From Acinetobacter sp. ANC 4173 (GTDB lineage: Bacteria; Pseudomonadota; Gammaproteobacteria; Pseudomonadales; Moraxellaceae), in the NCBI RefSeq assembly GCF_004331255.1, contig NZ_SJOF01000007.1, positions 1 to 64,000 of the forward strand: DNA of 64,000 bases, written 5' to 3'. Positions 17,424 through 25,308 of the stretch are shown here, piece after piece. The translations under genes and the position numbers were made by a program. Under the pieces are notes generated by a model, which saw only the letters and a list, made by a program, of their open reading frames with translations, was not told the origin of the DNA and did no database searches. How positions within the stretch are numbered: the first letter of the stretch is position 1; each line of letters starts with the position of its first letter.

Positions 17424-18524
17424 ATGCCCGCGATGACAAAACTAAAACAACGGATCGCAAGTAAAAAAGTCCAACTCAAAAACTTATCTACCCGCATCTT
17501 TAAGCAACATTCACTTATTCTGTCTGAAAGTACACCTTATGAAATTGTCGCCTACAATGATTATGCTAAAGTGCGTTACTACCCAGCTGTCTCAAAGCAT
17601 TATCTAGAACCTCTGGTTTTTGTTGCCCCTTTTGCCATTAATATGGCGATATATGATTTGTTTCCTTATCGGTCGCTAGTAAAGCATTTTCAAAATCAAG
17701 GTTTTGATGTGTATTTAGTTGAATGGAAGCAGTTTCGCTTTCGTGACCGACATATTCATTTTCTTACCATCATCGACTACGCACTACCTGACTGTATTAA
17801 CAAGATACGCAGTCATGCTCAATCTGAGCAAATTTCACTCCATGGTTGGAGTATGGCGGGCATTTTTGTTCTACTTTATAGTGCCTTACACCAGCCTAAT
17901 TTTGTTAAAAATTTAATCGTTTTAGGCAGTCCCATAGATAGTTATGCATCAGGATTCATTGGTAAAGTTAATCAAAATCTGTATCGACTGATCCAAAAAA
18001 ATGCATCACTCAATCAACTCTTGTTTTCTAGCCATATTCCAAAAAAATTTACTCATACGCCAGGGCGTTTAAATTCTATTGGTTTTAAAATTCTAGACCC
18101 TAAGGGCTGGTATGCAAGTTATAAGACCCTTTTAAATAACTTGGATGATTTGGAAACCATCAGTGAAAATGCCACCATTAGCCAATTCCTAAATAATATG
18201 ATTGATTACCCTGGTGGGATTAACCAAGATATGATTTTTAAGATTTGGCTCAAAAATGAACTCAAAAATGGGGTTATTCAGCTCAAAGATAAACAAATCA
18301 AATTAAATTCAATCACTTCATCCTTGTTGATTGGCGCAGGTCAAACCGATCAGCTTGTTACCGAAGCTGCAATAAAACCATTATGTGAATTGACAAACAG
18401 CCAAGATGTCACGTTTACTCTTATCCCCGGAGGGCATTTGGGTTTAATGTCAAATAAGACAAGCGCTGAACAATTTTGGCCCAAACTCACTTCGTGGTTA
18501 GAACAAAGATCGACAAAGATATAA
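17424..18524 (+). CDS. PhaC-like alpha/beta hydrolase with a serine nucleophile
   Basis: 366-residue alpha/beta hydrolase resembling the C-terminal catalytic domain of PHA synthases ('VFVAPFAINMAIYDL', 'GFDVYLVEW', a D near 'GAGQTDQLV', H in 'PGGHLGLM'). The nucleophile elbow is G-W-S143-M-A-G, whereas true PHA synthases use cysteine at this position. It is therefore more probably an esterase, depolymerase or acyltransferase than a polymer synthase. It lacks the long N-terminal domain of class I synthases. A 3-hydroxyisobutyrate dehydrogenase-like gene begins 10 bp downstream and is co-transcribed. A phasin gene lies 10 kb away. Confidence 0.78.
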   Translation: MPAMTKLKQRIASKKVQLKNLSTRIFKQHSLILSESTPYEIVAYNDYAKVRYYPAVSKHYLEPLVFVAPFAINMAIYDLFPYRSLVKHFQNQGFDVYLVEWKQFRFRDRHIHFLTIIDYALPDCINKIRSHAQSEQISLHGWSMAGIFVLLYSALHQPNFVKNLIVLGSPIDSYASGFIGKVNQNLYRLIQKNASLNQLLFSSHIPKKFTHTPGRLNSIGFKILDPKGWYASYKTLLNNLDDLETISENATISQFLNNMIDYPGGINQDMIFKIWLKNELKNGVIQLKDKQIKLNSITSSLLIGAGQTDQLVTEAAIKPLCELTNSQDVTFTLIPGGHLGLMSNKTSAEQFWPKLTSWLEQRSTKI

Positions 18525-18534
18525 AGGAAAAATT

Positions 18535-19407
18535 ATGATTCATTCAGTTGCTTTTATCGGTTTAGGTGCTATGGGCTATCGCATGGCAGCTCATCTTCCT
18601 AAACATTTTGAAACCGTGTTTGTTTGGAACCGTAATTTTTCCAAAGCCGAACAACATGCAGCTGAATACGGAACCCTTGCCGTATCTTTACAAGACGCAG
18701 TTCAAGCAGATATCATTTTTTCTTGTCTTCCAACCAGCCAAGATGTTGAAGCACTTATTTCGGGGCTAGAATTAAAAGCCGGTAGTATTTGGATTGATTG
18801 CACGAGTGGTGTCCCAGAGTCTGCTAAAAATCTGGCAGAAGCTTTACAGACACAACAAGTGACTTTTTTAGATGCGCCTGTAAGTGGTCAAACCATTGGA
18901 GCTGAAAATGCCACACTAACTGTAATGGTGGGTGGTAATGCTGAAGCCTTTGAAAAAGCACTTCCAGCTTTGCAAGCTATTGGAAAACTCATTAAGCATG
19001 TGGGCAACTCTGGTGCAGGTTTCGCAGTGAAAGCAGTCAATAACATGCTTCTTGCGGTTAACCTCTGTTCTGTTGCCGAAGGCTTTACCGCGTTAAAAGC
19101 ACATGGTGTAAATTTGGGAGAAGCACTAGATTGCATTAATGCATCCAGTGGTAAAAGTGGTGTGACTGAAACCGTATTACCTCAACGCGTTTTAAACCGT
19201 AGCTTTCCTCTTACCTTCGCTTTGCCTTTATTAGCAAAAGATACAGGTATCGCTCTAGATTTAGTCCGTGATGCTAAACTTTCAGCACCTGTAATTGCAT
19301 TAACACAAAGTCTTATACAAGCAGCAAGTGATCTTTCTCCTTCAGAAAGTGATTTCTCAAGCGTCGTAAAATTATATGAATCTTGGAGTAAAATCACGTT
19401 AGAGTAG
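18535..19407 (+). CDS. NAD(P)-dependent beta-hydroxyacid dehydrogenase (3-hydroxyisobutyrate dehydrogenase family)
   Basis: 290-residue oxidoreductase. The Rossmann motif is 'FIGLGAMGYRMA' (6-17), the substrate-binding signature is 'DAPVSGQTIGAENATLTVMVGG', and the catalytic lysine is in 'GNSGAGFAVKAVNNML'. The C-terminal helical dimer domain is complete. Relatives oxidise 3-hydroxyisobutyrate, tartronate semialdehyde, 4-hydroxybutyrate or similar. It follows the PhaC-like hydrolase after 10 bp with AAGGA, so a short beta-hydroxyacid might be released by the first enzyme and oxidised by this one. That link is inference. Confidence 0.85.
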   Translation: MIHSVAFIGLGAMGYRMAAHLPKHFETVFVWNRNFSKAEQHAAEYGTLAVSLQDAVQADIIFSCLPTSQDVEALISGLELKAGSIWIDCTSGVPESAKNLAEALQTQQVTFLDAPVSGQTIGAENATLTVMVGGNAEAFEKALPALQAIGKLIKHVGNSGAGFAVKAVNNMLLAVNLCSVAEGFTALKAHGVNLGEALDCINASSGKSGVTETVLPQRVLNRSFPLTFALPLLAKDTGIALDLVRDAKLSAPVIALTQSLIQAASDLSPSESDFSSVVKLYESWSKITLE

Positions 19408-20204
19408 TTTTTCTATTTAAAATAAATAACTTATACTTATTTTTATTCCATATCGTAAAGTATTTTGAGTTCCATGGAATGTCTATAAATTTTTAAATTT
19501 CACTAGACATTCCAGAGAACCAAATTTTTCATTTTGTCTTTACTTCTTCATTGAAAATATTTTAGCAAGCACTCAAGATAAACCTGCTGAGGATTTAAAT
19601 GACTGTAGGTCAGCAGATGATTCAAGATTGGTTTGATACTGTTGATAATCGGAATTCTTGGTGGTGTAAATTCTCTTCTCATTGAAATCCAATATTCCAA
19701 GAAAGCAATTTCTCAAATAGAAATCAACCAAGATCCTTGATCTTACAATATCTGTAATAGCAAAAACTGATTAACAGAAACATGAGTATATGACCATATT
19801 CTTTAGGAAGACATCCAATTTCCAGATTACATGTAAAAAATGGATCTCCCAGCCAAACAATAGGAAAATACATAAGTCATTTTTGAATTAGACTCGGTTT
19901 GTCGACGAGCATAACAATTTGAATTTAATTGTCACTTTACAGACCCTAAATGACTAAAAAGTTTTAGCGCAATCAATTTACAAATAACGCAACATACCGT
20001 AGAACGACTAGATACAGTTACAACAAAAAATTAGCCTTTTATTATCAATAAAACTTTATAAAATTATTGATATATATAACTTTTGCCTATCATGTTGAAC
20101 AAAAGTACGCTAGAGTAATTTATTGCCATTGAAGATGACAAATTAAACCCAATATTGTAATAAGGTATTAAACATATACTGTTACAAACCGTGAGGAAAC
20201 TCTT
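19408..20204. other. 800-bp gene-poor interval
   Basis: No gene longer than about 40 codons is supported. It contains an 11-bp inverted repeat (19475-19514) and a short stop-to-stop stretch (19621-19740) whose translation is hydrophobic and membrane-protein-like ('IGLILLIIGILGGVNSLL'). Several further frame-broken stretches have ordinary amino-acid composition. It may be the remains of one or more decayed genes. I could not identify the ancestor. The last 100 bp should contain the promoter of the YARHG gene. Confidence 0.5.
19475..19514. repeat. 11-bp inverted repeat downstream of the dehydrogenase gene
   Basis: TGGAATGTCTA (19475-19485) and TAGACATTCCA (19504-19514) are perfect inverted copies around an 18-bp AT-rich spacer. 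There is no T-run on either side, so it is more like a dyad operator or weak terminator than a strong intrinsic terminator. Confidence 0.6.
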
Positions 20205-20474
20205 ATGAGTAAGTTGCTTATTGCTTGTCTTGCTGGTCTATCTACCTTTATTGGTGCAAATACTTTGGCTGCTACGCCAGAGCAAGAGTGTCAAAAACTC
20301 AAGAACGATCATGATGTGATCTATGCATCTAAAGGTTTTTGTTTTAAAGATCCTGAAGCAAAAGCAAAGTTTGGTAATGACAACTGCTATACCACCAAAC
20401 CTAAATTTTCAGACAAAGAACAGCAACGTCTTGACGAAATCAAAGCTCGTCAGAAAGAACTAAATTGTAAATAA
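20205..20474 (+). CDS. Small exported YARHG-like protein
   Basis: 89-residue protein with a signal peptide (residues 1-22, cleavage after LAA). The mature part carries a YARHG-like motif 'IYASKGFCFKDPEAKAKFGNDNCYT', followed by the helical 'LSDKEQQRLDEIKARQKELNC'-type ending seen in this family (here FSDKEQQRLDEIKARQKELNC). Four Cys remain after cleavage, probably forming disulfides in the periplasm. A strong site (GAGGAAAC) precedes the ATG. The function of the domain is unknown. The HIT gene follows 45 bp later in the same direction. Confidence 0.8.
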   Translation: MSKLLIACLAGLSTFIGANTLAATPEQECQKLKNDHDVIYASKGFCFKDPEAKAKFGNDNCYTTKPKFSDKEQQRLDEIKARQKELNCK

Positions 20475-20518
20475 CAACTGAATTACCTCCTTGAATGGAG
20501 ACTGTTAAAGGAATAATT

Positions 20519-20938
20519 ATGGCTTACGATGATCAAAATATTTTTGCAAGAATCCTACGCGGAGAGCTTCCTGCAATCAAAGTGTATGAAGATGATCAGG
20601 TTCTTGCCTTTATGGATATCATGCCGCAAGCTGAAGGACACACCCTAGTCATTCCTAAAACTCCAGCAGTAAACTTGCTCGATCTTCCAGCAGAAACTGC
20701 TGCTTACACCATTCAGGTTACACAAAAAATTGCTCGTGCAATGGAAAAAGCACTTGGCGTAGATGGCATTATCTTAATGCAATTAAATGGAGCTGCTGCC
20801 GGACAAACTGTTCCGCACATCCACTTTCACCTTATCCCGACCAATGTACATCAGCTAGGCAAGCATGCTGCACAAATGGGTGATCAAGAAAAGATTAAAG
20901 CTCAGGCTGAAAAAATTAAAGCTGCTTTAGAATCATAA
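20519..20938 (+). CDS. HIT family nucleotide-binding protein
   Basis: 139-residue histidine triad protein. The catalytic motif is H100-I-H102-F-H104 ('VPHIHFHLIP') and the N-terminal 'DDQNIFARILRGELPAIKVYEDD' is typical of the HinT/HIT branch. Members hydrolyse nucleoside phosphoramidates or dinucleotide conjugates. The start at 20519 follows AAGGA; an upstream in-frame ATG (20495) would add eight residues that are not seen in the family. A terminator follows. Confidence 0.93.
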   Translation: MAYDDQNIFARILRGELPAIKVYEDDQVLAFMDIMPQAEGHTLVIPKTPAVNLLDLPAETAAYTIQVTQKIARAMEKALGVDGIILMQLNGAAAGQTVPHIHFHLIPTNVHQLGKHAAQMGDQEKIKAQAEKIKAALES

Positions 20939-20956
20939 TTTGATTATCTAAACAAC

Positions 20957-20984
20957 AAATGGAGCCATTCGGCTCCATTTTTTT
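20957..20984 (+). terminator. Terminator of the HIT gene
   Basis: Stem AAATGGAGCC / GGCTCCATTT with a 4-nt loop and a run of seven T, about 20 bp after the stop codon. Confidence 0.88.
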
Positions 20985-21032
20985 ATCTTAAGTAAAAAAG
21001 CAAAATAAAACTGAGAGTTATCCAATCACACC

Positions 21033-21088
21033 TCGTCATCAAACTGTCATTTATTTTTCACTTTGCTGTCACAAAGTTTACAGATACT
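21033..21088 (+). promoter_or_regulatory. Candidate tandem PhoB boxes and -10 upstream of the porin
   Basis: Four 7-mers repeat with a strict 11-bp period: TCGTCAT, CTGTCAT (21044), TTTTCAC (21055) and CTGTCAC (21066), separated by 4-bp AT-rich spacers. This is the Pho-box direct-repeat layout. The last repeat ends at 21072. Ten nt later comes GATACT (21083-21088) as a -10 element, with no -35 hexamer. The porin start is about 100 bp downstream. A weaker fifth unit TTTACAG (21077) overlaps the -10. Confidence 0.6.
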
Positions 21089-21190
21089 GCATAGCAAGTT
21101 GGTGAGCTATGTAACGAATTGTACAGAAGCGAGCTGAAAATAAGAGTTTGTAGGCACTTGCCATAAAAATCGTGTTTTGGAGAAATCTCA

Positions 21191-22285
21191 ATGAAAAAAT
21201 TGCTACTTGCTGCAGCAGTGACAACTTTAAGCTTAAACGCAGCACAGGCAGCGCCAACATTGTACGGTAAACTAAATGTATCGATCGACAATGTTGATAA
21301 CAAAAACTTTGATGGCAAGAGTGATGTAAGTGAAGTCAACTCTAATGCTTCTCGCTTTGGTATTAAAGGTGAAGAAAAGCTAACAGAAAAATTATCTGCA
21401 ATTTATTTAGCTGAATGGGCAATTGCAACTGATGGTTCTGGTTCTGATACAGACCTTAGCGCTCGTAACCGCTTCATCGGTTTAAAAAGTGATGGTATCG
21501 GCGCGCTAAAAGTAGGTAAATTTGACTCTTACTTCAAGACAGCTGCTGGTAACAATCAAGATATCTTCAACGACCACACAATTTTAGATATCACCAATAC
21601 GATGTATGGTGAAGAACGTTCAAATAACGTAATTGGTTTTGAATCTGACCCTAAATTACTTGCTGGCTTATCATTCAATGTAATGTTCCAACAAGGTGAA
21701 AGTTCTTCTAGCGTAACAGCAGGAACAACTGGTAATGATGATAAACGTGATGGCTTTGGTGATGCCGTTTCAGCTTCAGTCAACTATGAAAATAAAGATT
21801 TAGGTCTAGCACTGGCAGTTGCTGGTAACTCAGGTATCCAAGGCAAATACAACGCTTACAGCTTAAAAGATATTTACTCTGATGCTTACCGTGTAACAGG
21901 TTCTTACGATTTCAGCACTATTGGTCTTAAAGGTCTTGTACTGGGTGGCTTGTGGCAACATGCTGAACCTAAAGATGACTTAACTGCTTATACCGCTAAT
22001 GCTGTTACTACAAACTACCAAGGCTTAGAAGAAGACTCTTGGATTACAGCTGTTACTTACAAAATCGGCAACACACCTTTTGCTGTAAAAGGACAATACC
22101 AATCAGCAAAAACTGCACGTGATGGCCATGACGATCGTACTATTGACCAGTATGGCATCGGTTTAGACTACAAAATTAACAAACAAGCACGTTTCTACGG
22201 CATCGTAGCACAACAAAAACGTGATTGGTTAAGCGATGACGACAAACGCACTGTAATCGGGACAGGTATGGAATACAATTTCTAA
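21191..22285 (+). CDS. Gram-negative general porin
   Basis: 364-residue outer-membrane porin (trimeric 16-strand Porin_4/OmpC-like class). The signal peptide is residues 1-20 (MKKLLLAAAVTTLSLNAAQA). The mature start 'APTLYGKLNVSIDNV' and 'SRFGIKGEEKL' are hallmark porin segments. Further segments alternate as beta strands, and the C-terminus ends in 'GTGMEYNF' with the terminal Phe required by the BAM machinery. The upstream tandem Pho-box-like repeats suggest induction in phosphate limitation, as for PhoE in E. coli; that is inference. It has good codon use, its own terminator and no operon partner. Confidence 0.92.
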   Translation: MKKLLLAAAVTTLSLNAAQAAPTLYGKLNVSIDNVDNKNFDGKSDVSEVNSNASRFGIKGEEKLTEKLSAIYLAEWAIATDGSGSDTDLSARNRFIGLKSDGIGALKVGKFDSYFKTAAGNNQDIFNDHTILDITNTMYGEERSNNVIGFESDPKLLAGLSFNVMFQQGESSSSVTAGTTGNDDKRDGFGDAVSASVNYENKDLGLALAVAGNSGIQGKYNAYSLKDIYSDAYRVTGSYDFSTIGLKGLVLGGLWQHAEPKDDLTAYTANAVTTNYQGLEEDSWITAVTYKIGNTPFAVKGQYQSAKTARDGHDDRTIDQYGIGLDYKINKQARFYGIVAQQKRDWLSDDDKRTVIGTGMEYNF

Positions 22286-22301
22286 TCCTCACCAATTTTA
22301 T

Positions 22302-22328
22302 AAAAAACACGCTTAGGCGTGTTTTTTT
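22302..22328. terminator. Bidirectional terminator between the porin and MTHFR-like genes
   Basis: Stem ACACGC / GCGTGT with TTAG loop, flanked by A6 and T7. It overlaps the last codons of the minus-strand gene. Confidence 0.85.
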
Positions 22329-23730
22329 ATTTGGGATTAAACCAATTCACCCAAGAACTTGTGCCTCGCGATTCAATTGGAACAGTATCAATCATGCGCG
22401 TTTTAAGCACCTCAATTTGATTCACTTGCTGTGCTAATCGTGCTTTTACTGAGTGAATACACTCTCGATCTCCGAACTCACAACGATCGAAAGTTGTGCC
22501 TCCACAAGGACCATTTGCTAAGCCTTTAGGACAAGTTTCAGGACAAATATATAAAGTATCTGCAAGGCGACACTGACCACAACTTTCACAGCCGACGACA
22601 CCATGTTTAGACAAGTATTCAGACTTTATAAGCAATTTGTTGGCAAAACGACCAGACCAAAGCTTAGGATTAAAAAATTTACTTCCTACGTTTCGCGCAA
22701 TCTTGGAATCAAACATTGAGTCATGCATAAACTGCATGCTTTTATACTTGAGCACCTGTTCCGGAGACACTTTCTTTTGAAATACATCAGGTTTAGGCTT
22801 AAGCTCATCACCCGATTTCAATTGATGTAGCTCACTCCAAATCAGCATGCATTGATCAAAACTTAAATCCCTAAAACGATTTAGAGCCTGTTCTAACTTT
22901 TGCTGCTCTTCGGGCTTATGACAGGCCGATAAATGCACACCTGCAAATCCCCAATAACGACAAATTAAAATCTGCAAAGCGCAACGCGCATAGACATTTT
23001 GTTCTGCAAGTGCAGCATCCACAACCTGTTCTTGTTTAAGTAACTGCAAAAGATGCGGGGGCAAAACAATTCCCGCAACTTTTTGCTTGACCATAAATTC
23101 TGCACGCGCCGCTGTTAATGGCATTACACAAGCAAACAAATCCACCTGTGAATGTTGATTTTCTAAATATTGCTTCGCTTCTTTTAATGCATCCAAATCA
23201 AACCCTAATTGGGTTACGACATAGTCTGCCCCTGCCAGCACTTTTTTATCCAATTTATAATATTGGGCATCATGCTCAGCTTTCGCATATTTAAATGGAT
23301 TCAGCGCTACCCCAACCTTTATTGCAGGTGCGAGTTTTTTGGACTGCATCACAGCATTCACGGATTCTAAATAGCGCGTCCGTGAAAAATTTATATCTTG
23401 ACCATTTTGATGATGCTTTAATTTATCACCTGTGAGTAACAACACATTCGAATAACCGTGTACCTGTGCCATTCGAATAAATTCATTAAAATCTGCTATG
23501 TCTCGCCCTTTACCAGAAAAATGTAAAATTTTCGGAATCTCAGCAGCATAATTTTGGGCAATTGCTAATGGCTCTGGATCATCATCACTACGTACACGAT
23601 CAGCAATCGTCATGGTCACTGGATAGCCAGCTATGCATGATGGTACAGGCTGTGCATGCTTGGTCGGCAAGTATTCAAGAAAAATAGAAAAAGGCTGATT
23701 TTGCAAGGAATCAGTAAGTAAAGGCATCAT
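22327..23730 (-). CDS. Methylenetetrahydrofolate reductase-like protein with C-terminal MTHFR_C cysteine domain
   Basis: About 467-residue fusion. The N-terminal about 300 residues form a MetF-like TIM barrel ('FLEYLPTKH', 'NVLLLTGDK', 'GVALNPF'). The C-terminal about 130 residues form the MTHFR_C domain with nine cysteines in 'CESCGQCRLADTLYICPETCPKG' and 'GPCGG...CEFGDRECI', likely binding zinc or an Fe-S cluster. This differs from classical MetF of about 290 residues and resembles MetV-type proteins. The first ATG in frame is at 23730; a TTG start at 23757 would add nine residues. No metE or metH lies nearby. Whether it replaces MetF cannot be judged here. Confidence 0.82.
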   Translation of the reverse strand: MMPLLTDSLQNQPFSIFLEYLPTKHAQPVPSCIAGYPVTMTIADRVRSDDDPEPLAIAQNYAAEIPKILHFSGKGRDIADFNEFIRMAQVHGYSNVLLLTGDKLKHHQNGQDINFSRTRYLESVNAVMQSKKLAPAIKVGVALNPFKYAKAEHDAQYYKLDKKVLAGADYVVTQLGFDLDALKEAKQYLENQHSQVDLFACVMPLTAARAEFMVKQKVAGIVLPPHLLQLLKQEQVVDAALAEQNVYARCALQILICRYWGFAGVHLSACHKPEEQQKLEQALNRFRDLSFDQCMLIWSELHQLKSGDELKPKPDVFQKKVSPEQVLKYKSMQFMHDSMFDSKIARNVGSKFFNPKLWSGRFANKLLIKSEYLSKHGVVGCESCGQCRLADTLYICPETCPKGLANGPCGGTTFDRCEFGDRECIHSVKARLAQQVNQIEVLKTRMIDTVPIESRGTSSWVNWFNPK

Positions 23731-23874
23731 ATCTGGAAGATGTGTGACAAATGTCAAAAAAGGAAAGCAGCTTATTATAAAAGATGAAAATGCTCATTGG
23801 CAAAATAAATAATGAGCTTGTACACCCTTAAAAAGCACAAACCCATTTTCACAATTCTTTCCTAAACGTAAAAA

Positions 23875-24345
23875 TTACCAGCGAAATTTATTCCAGTTTT
23901 CAGGATTCGCCCAATATTTCGAGTTAAACCAATCTGGGACATGCTTATAATTGAGAATATTGAATTGCCATATTGCCATATCATGACCCTGCGCTGACTT
24001 TTCAATGAGTTGGGTAAAACCAAGCGAACGCATTAATTTATGATCTTGCTCATTTGTGACTACAACCAACTTTTTCGCCATTAAATCACGCAACTTTACC
24101 AAAAATTGTGCTTTGGTCGTATCTGATAAACTACTCATCTCTAAATTATCGAGTACAACAAAACCCAAATCATAACGTTGCGTAAAAGGCAGACTTAGAA
24201 ACTCAGTTACGTTAAAATAAGTCCAACGAATTGATTGATTCTGGTCATATTGTTCTAAATTTTGACCAATACACAATGCAGTTTGAATAGGCTGTTCCTG
24301 AGATAAATCGTCTAGCATAGAAGTGATGACATTCTGTTCAGCCAT
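23875..24345 (-). CDS. Uncharacterised protein (DUF6231-like)
   Basis: 156-residue cytoplasmic protein. It has a nucleotide-binding-like alternation of strands and helices ('TALCIGQNLEQYD', 'YDLGFVVLDNLEMSS', 'KKLVVVTNEQD', 'MRSLGFTQLIEKS') like a degenerate SAM-methyltransferase fold, but lacks the Gly-rich SAM motif. It ends in a Trp/Asn-rich segment ('VPDWFNSKYWANPENWNKFRW'). This pattern fits DUF6231 of gammaproteobacteria. A good site (AAGGATG) precedes the ATG. It is divergent from the DUF2797 gene with only about 30 bp between starts. Confidence 0.75.
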   Translation of the reverse strand: MAEQNVITSMLDDLSQEQPIQTALCIGQNLEQYDQNQSIRWTYFNVTEFLSLPFTQRYDLGFVVLDNLEMSSLSDTTKAQFLVKLRDLMAKKLVVVTNEQDHKLMRSLGFTQLIEKSAQGHDMAIWQFNILNYKHVPDWFNSKYWANPENWNKFRW

Positions 24346-24377
24346 AACTGCATCCTTATTATTTGAGTGAGCTTTTC

Positions 24378-25250
24378 ATGGAACTACAAGGCATTTGTCA
24401 TAAAATGCATGCAGGTCTCAAGGACCTTAGTGTAACTGATCAACAGACTCGCAAGGCAAATGTTGAATATAAATTTATCCTAGATCGTGCAGAAATTGAG
24501 CTTCCATTCAGTTTAGGTCAAGAAATTGAGTTGGAATGGACTGGAAATATTTCTTGCGTTTCTTGTGGCAGCAAAACACCGAAGTCTTATTCACAAGGGC
24601 ATTGTTTTAAATGTTTTAAAACCAAAGCATCTTGCGATATGTGCATTATGAAACCAGAAACCTGCCACTATCATCTAGGTACATGCCGTGAAGATAGTTT
24701 CGCGCATGAAGTTTGTTTTCAACCCCATATTGTTTATTTGGCTAATTCGAGTGCATTAAAAGTCGGAATTACCCGTCTTGGACAGATGCCTACTCGTTGG
24801 TTAGACCAAGGTGCTACTCAGGCTCTTCCAATTATGAAAGTGGGTTCTCGTCGCTTATCTGGTCAACTCGAAATCATGTTTGGGACTCAAGTTGCAGATA
24901 AAACTGACTGGCGTAAACTCCTTAAAGGTGAAGCTGAACCTTTAAATTTAATTGAAGTGCGTGAGCAATTGATTGAAGAATTTTCACCTAAAATTCAAAC
25001 CATACGAGATGAATTTAGCCAAAATCTTGAATTCAATGAAACTGTTGAGTTGCTTGAAAATGAACAGCCGCGTGAGTTCATTTATCCTGTCGAACACTAT
25101 CCTGAAAAGATTAAGTCGCATAATTTGGATAAAACCCCAATCATTCGCGGCAAGCTGCAAGGGATTAAAGGACAATATTTACTGCTCGATACAGGTGTGA
25201 TTAACATCCGTAAATATACGGGTTATGAAATTATTCTACGTGCTGAATAA
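24378..25250 (+). CDS. DUF2797 zinc-binding protein
   Basis: About 290-residue protein of the DUF2797 family, function unknown. Eight cysteines form two putative zinc sites: C60, C63, C76, C79 and C86, C89, C96, C103. A GIY-YIG-like segment follows ('HIVYLANSSALKVGITRLGQMPTRWLDQGA'), which may be a degenerate nuclease-type fold. I chose the ATG at 24378; the open frame extends to a TTG at 24363. The last 25 residues ('IIRGKLQGIKGQYLLLDTGVINIRKYTGYEI') resemble a small beta domain at the C-terminus of this family. It ends at a bidirectional terminator shared with ppiD. Confidence 0.82.
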   Translation: MELQGICHKMHAGLKDLSVTDQQTRKANVEYKFILDRAEIELPFSLGQEIELEWTGNISCVSCGSKTPKSYSQGHCFKCFKTKASCDMCIMKPETCHYHLGTCREDSFAHEVCFQPHIVYLANSSALKVGITRLGQMPTRWLDQGATQALPIMKVGSRRLSGQLEIMFGTQVADKTDWRKLLKGEAEPLNLIEVREQLIEEFSPKIQTIRDEFSQNLEFNETVELLENEQPREFIYPVEHYPEKIKSHNLDKTPIIRGKLQGIKGQYLLLDTGVINIRKYTGYEIILRAE

Positions 25251-25270
25251 TTTCATAATTTAATAGCCAT

Positions 25271-25297
25271 AAAAAACCAGCCTAGGCTGGTTTTTTT
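25271..25297. terminator. Bidirectional terminator between the DUF2797 gene and ppiD
   Basis: Palindromic core AACCAGCCTAGGCTGGTT with flanking A6 and T7, positioned between two converging stop codons. Confidence 0.9.
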
Positions 25298-25308
25298 ATT
25301 ACTGTATT

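Noticed and set aside
19621..19740. 39-codon frame encoding a hydrophobic peptide
   Set aside because: No ATG start, no ribosome-binding site and stop codons on both sides; kept only as a possible relic.
20495..20518. Longer N-terminus of the HIT protein
   Set aside because: The eight extra residues are not seen in HIT proteins and the downstream ATG has the better ribosome-binding site.
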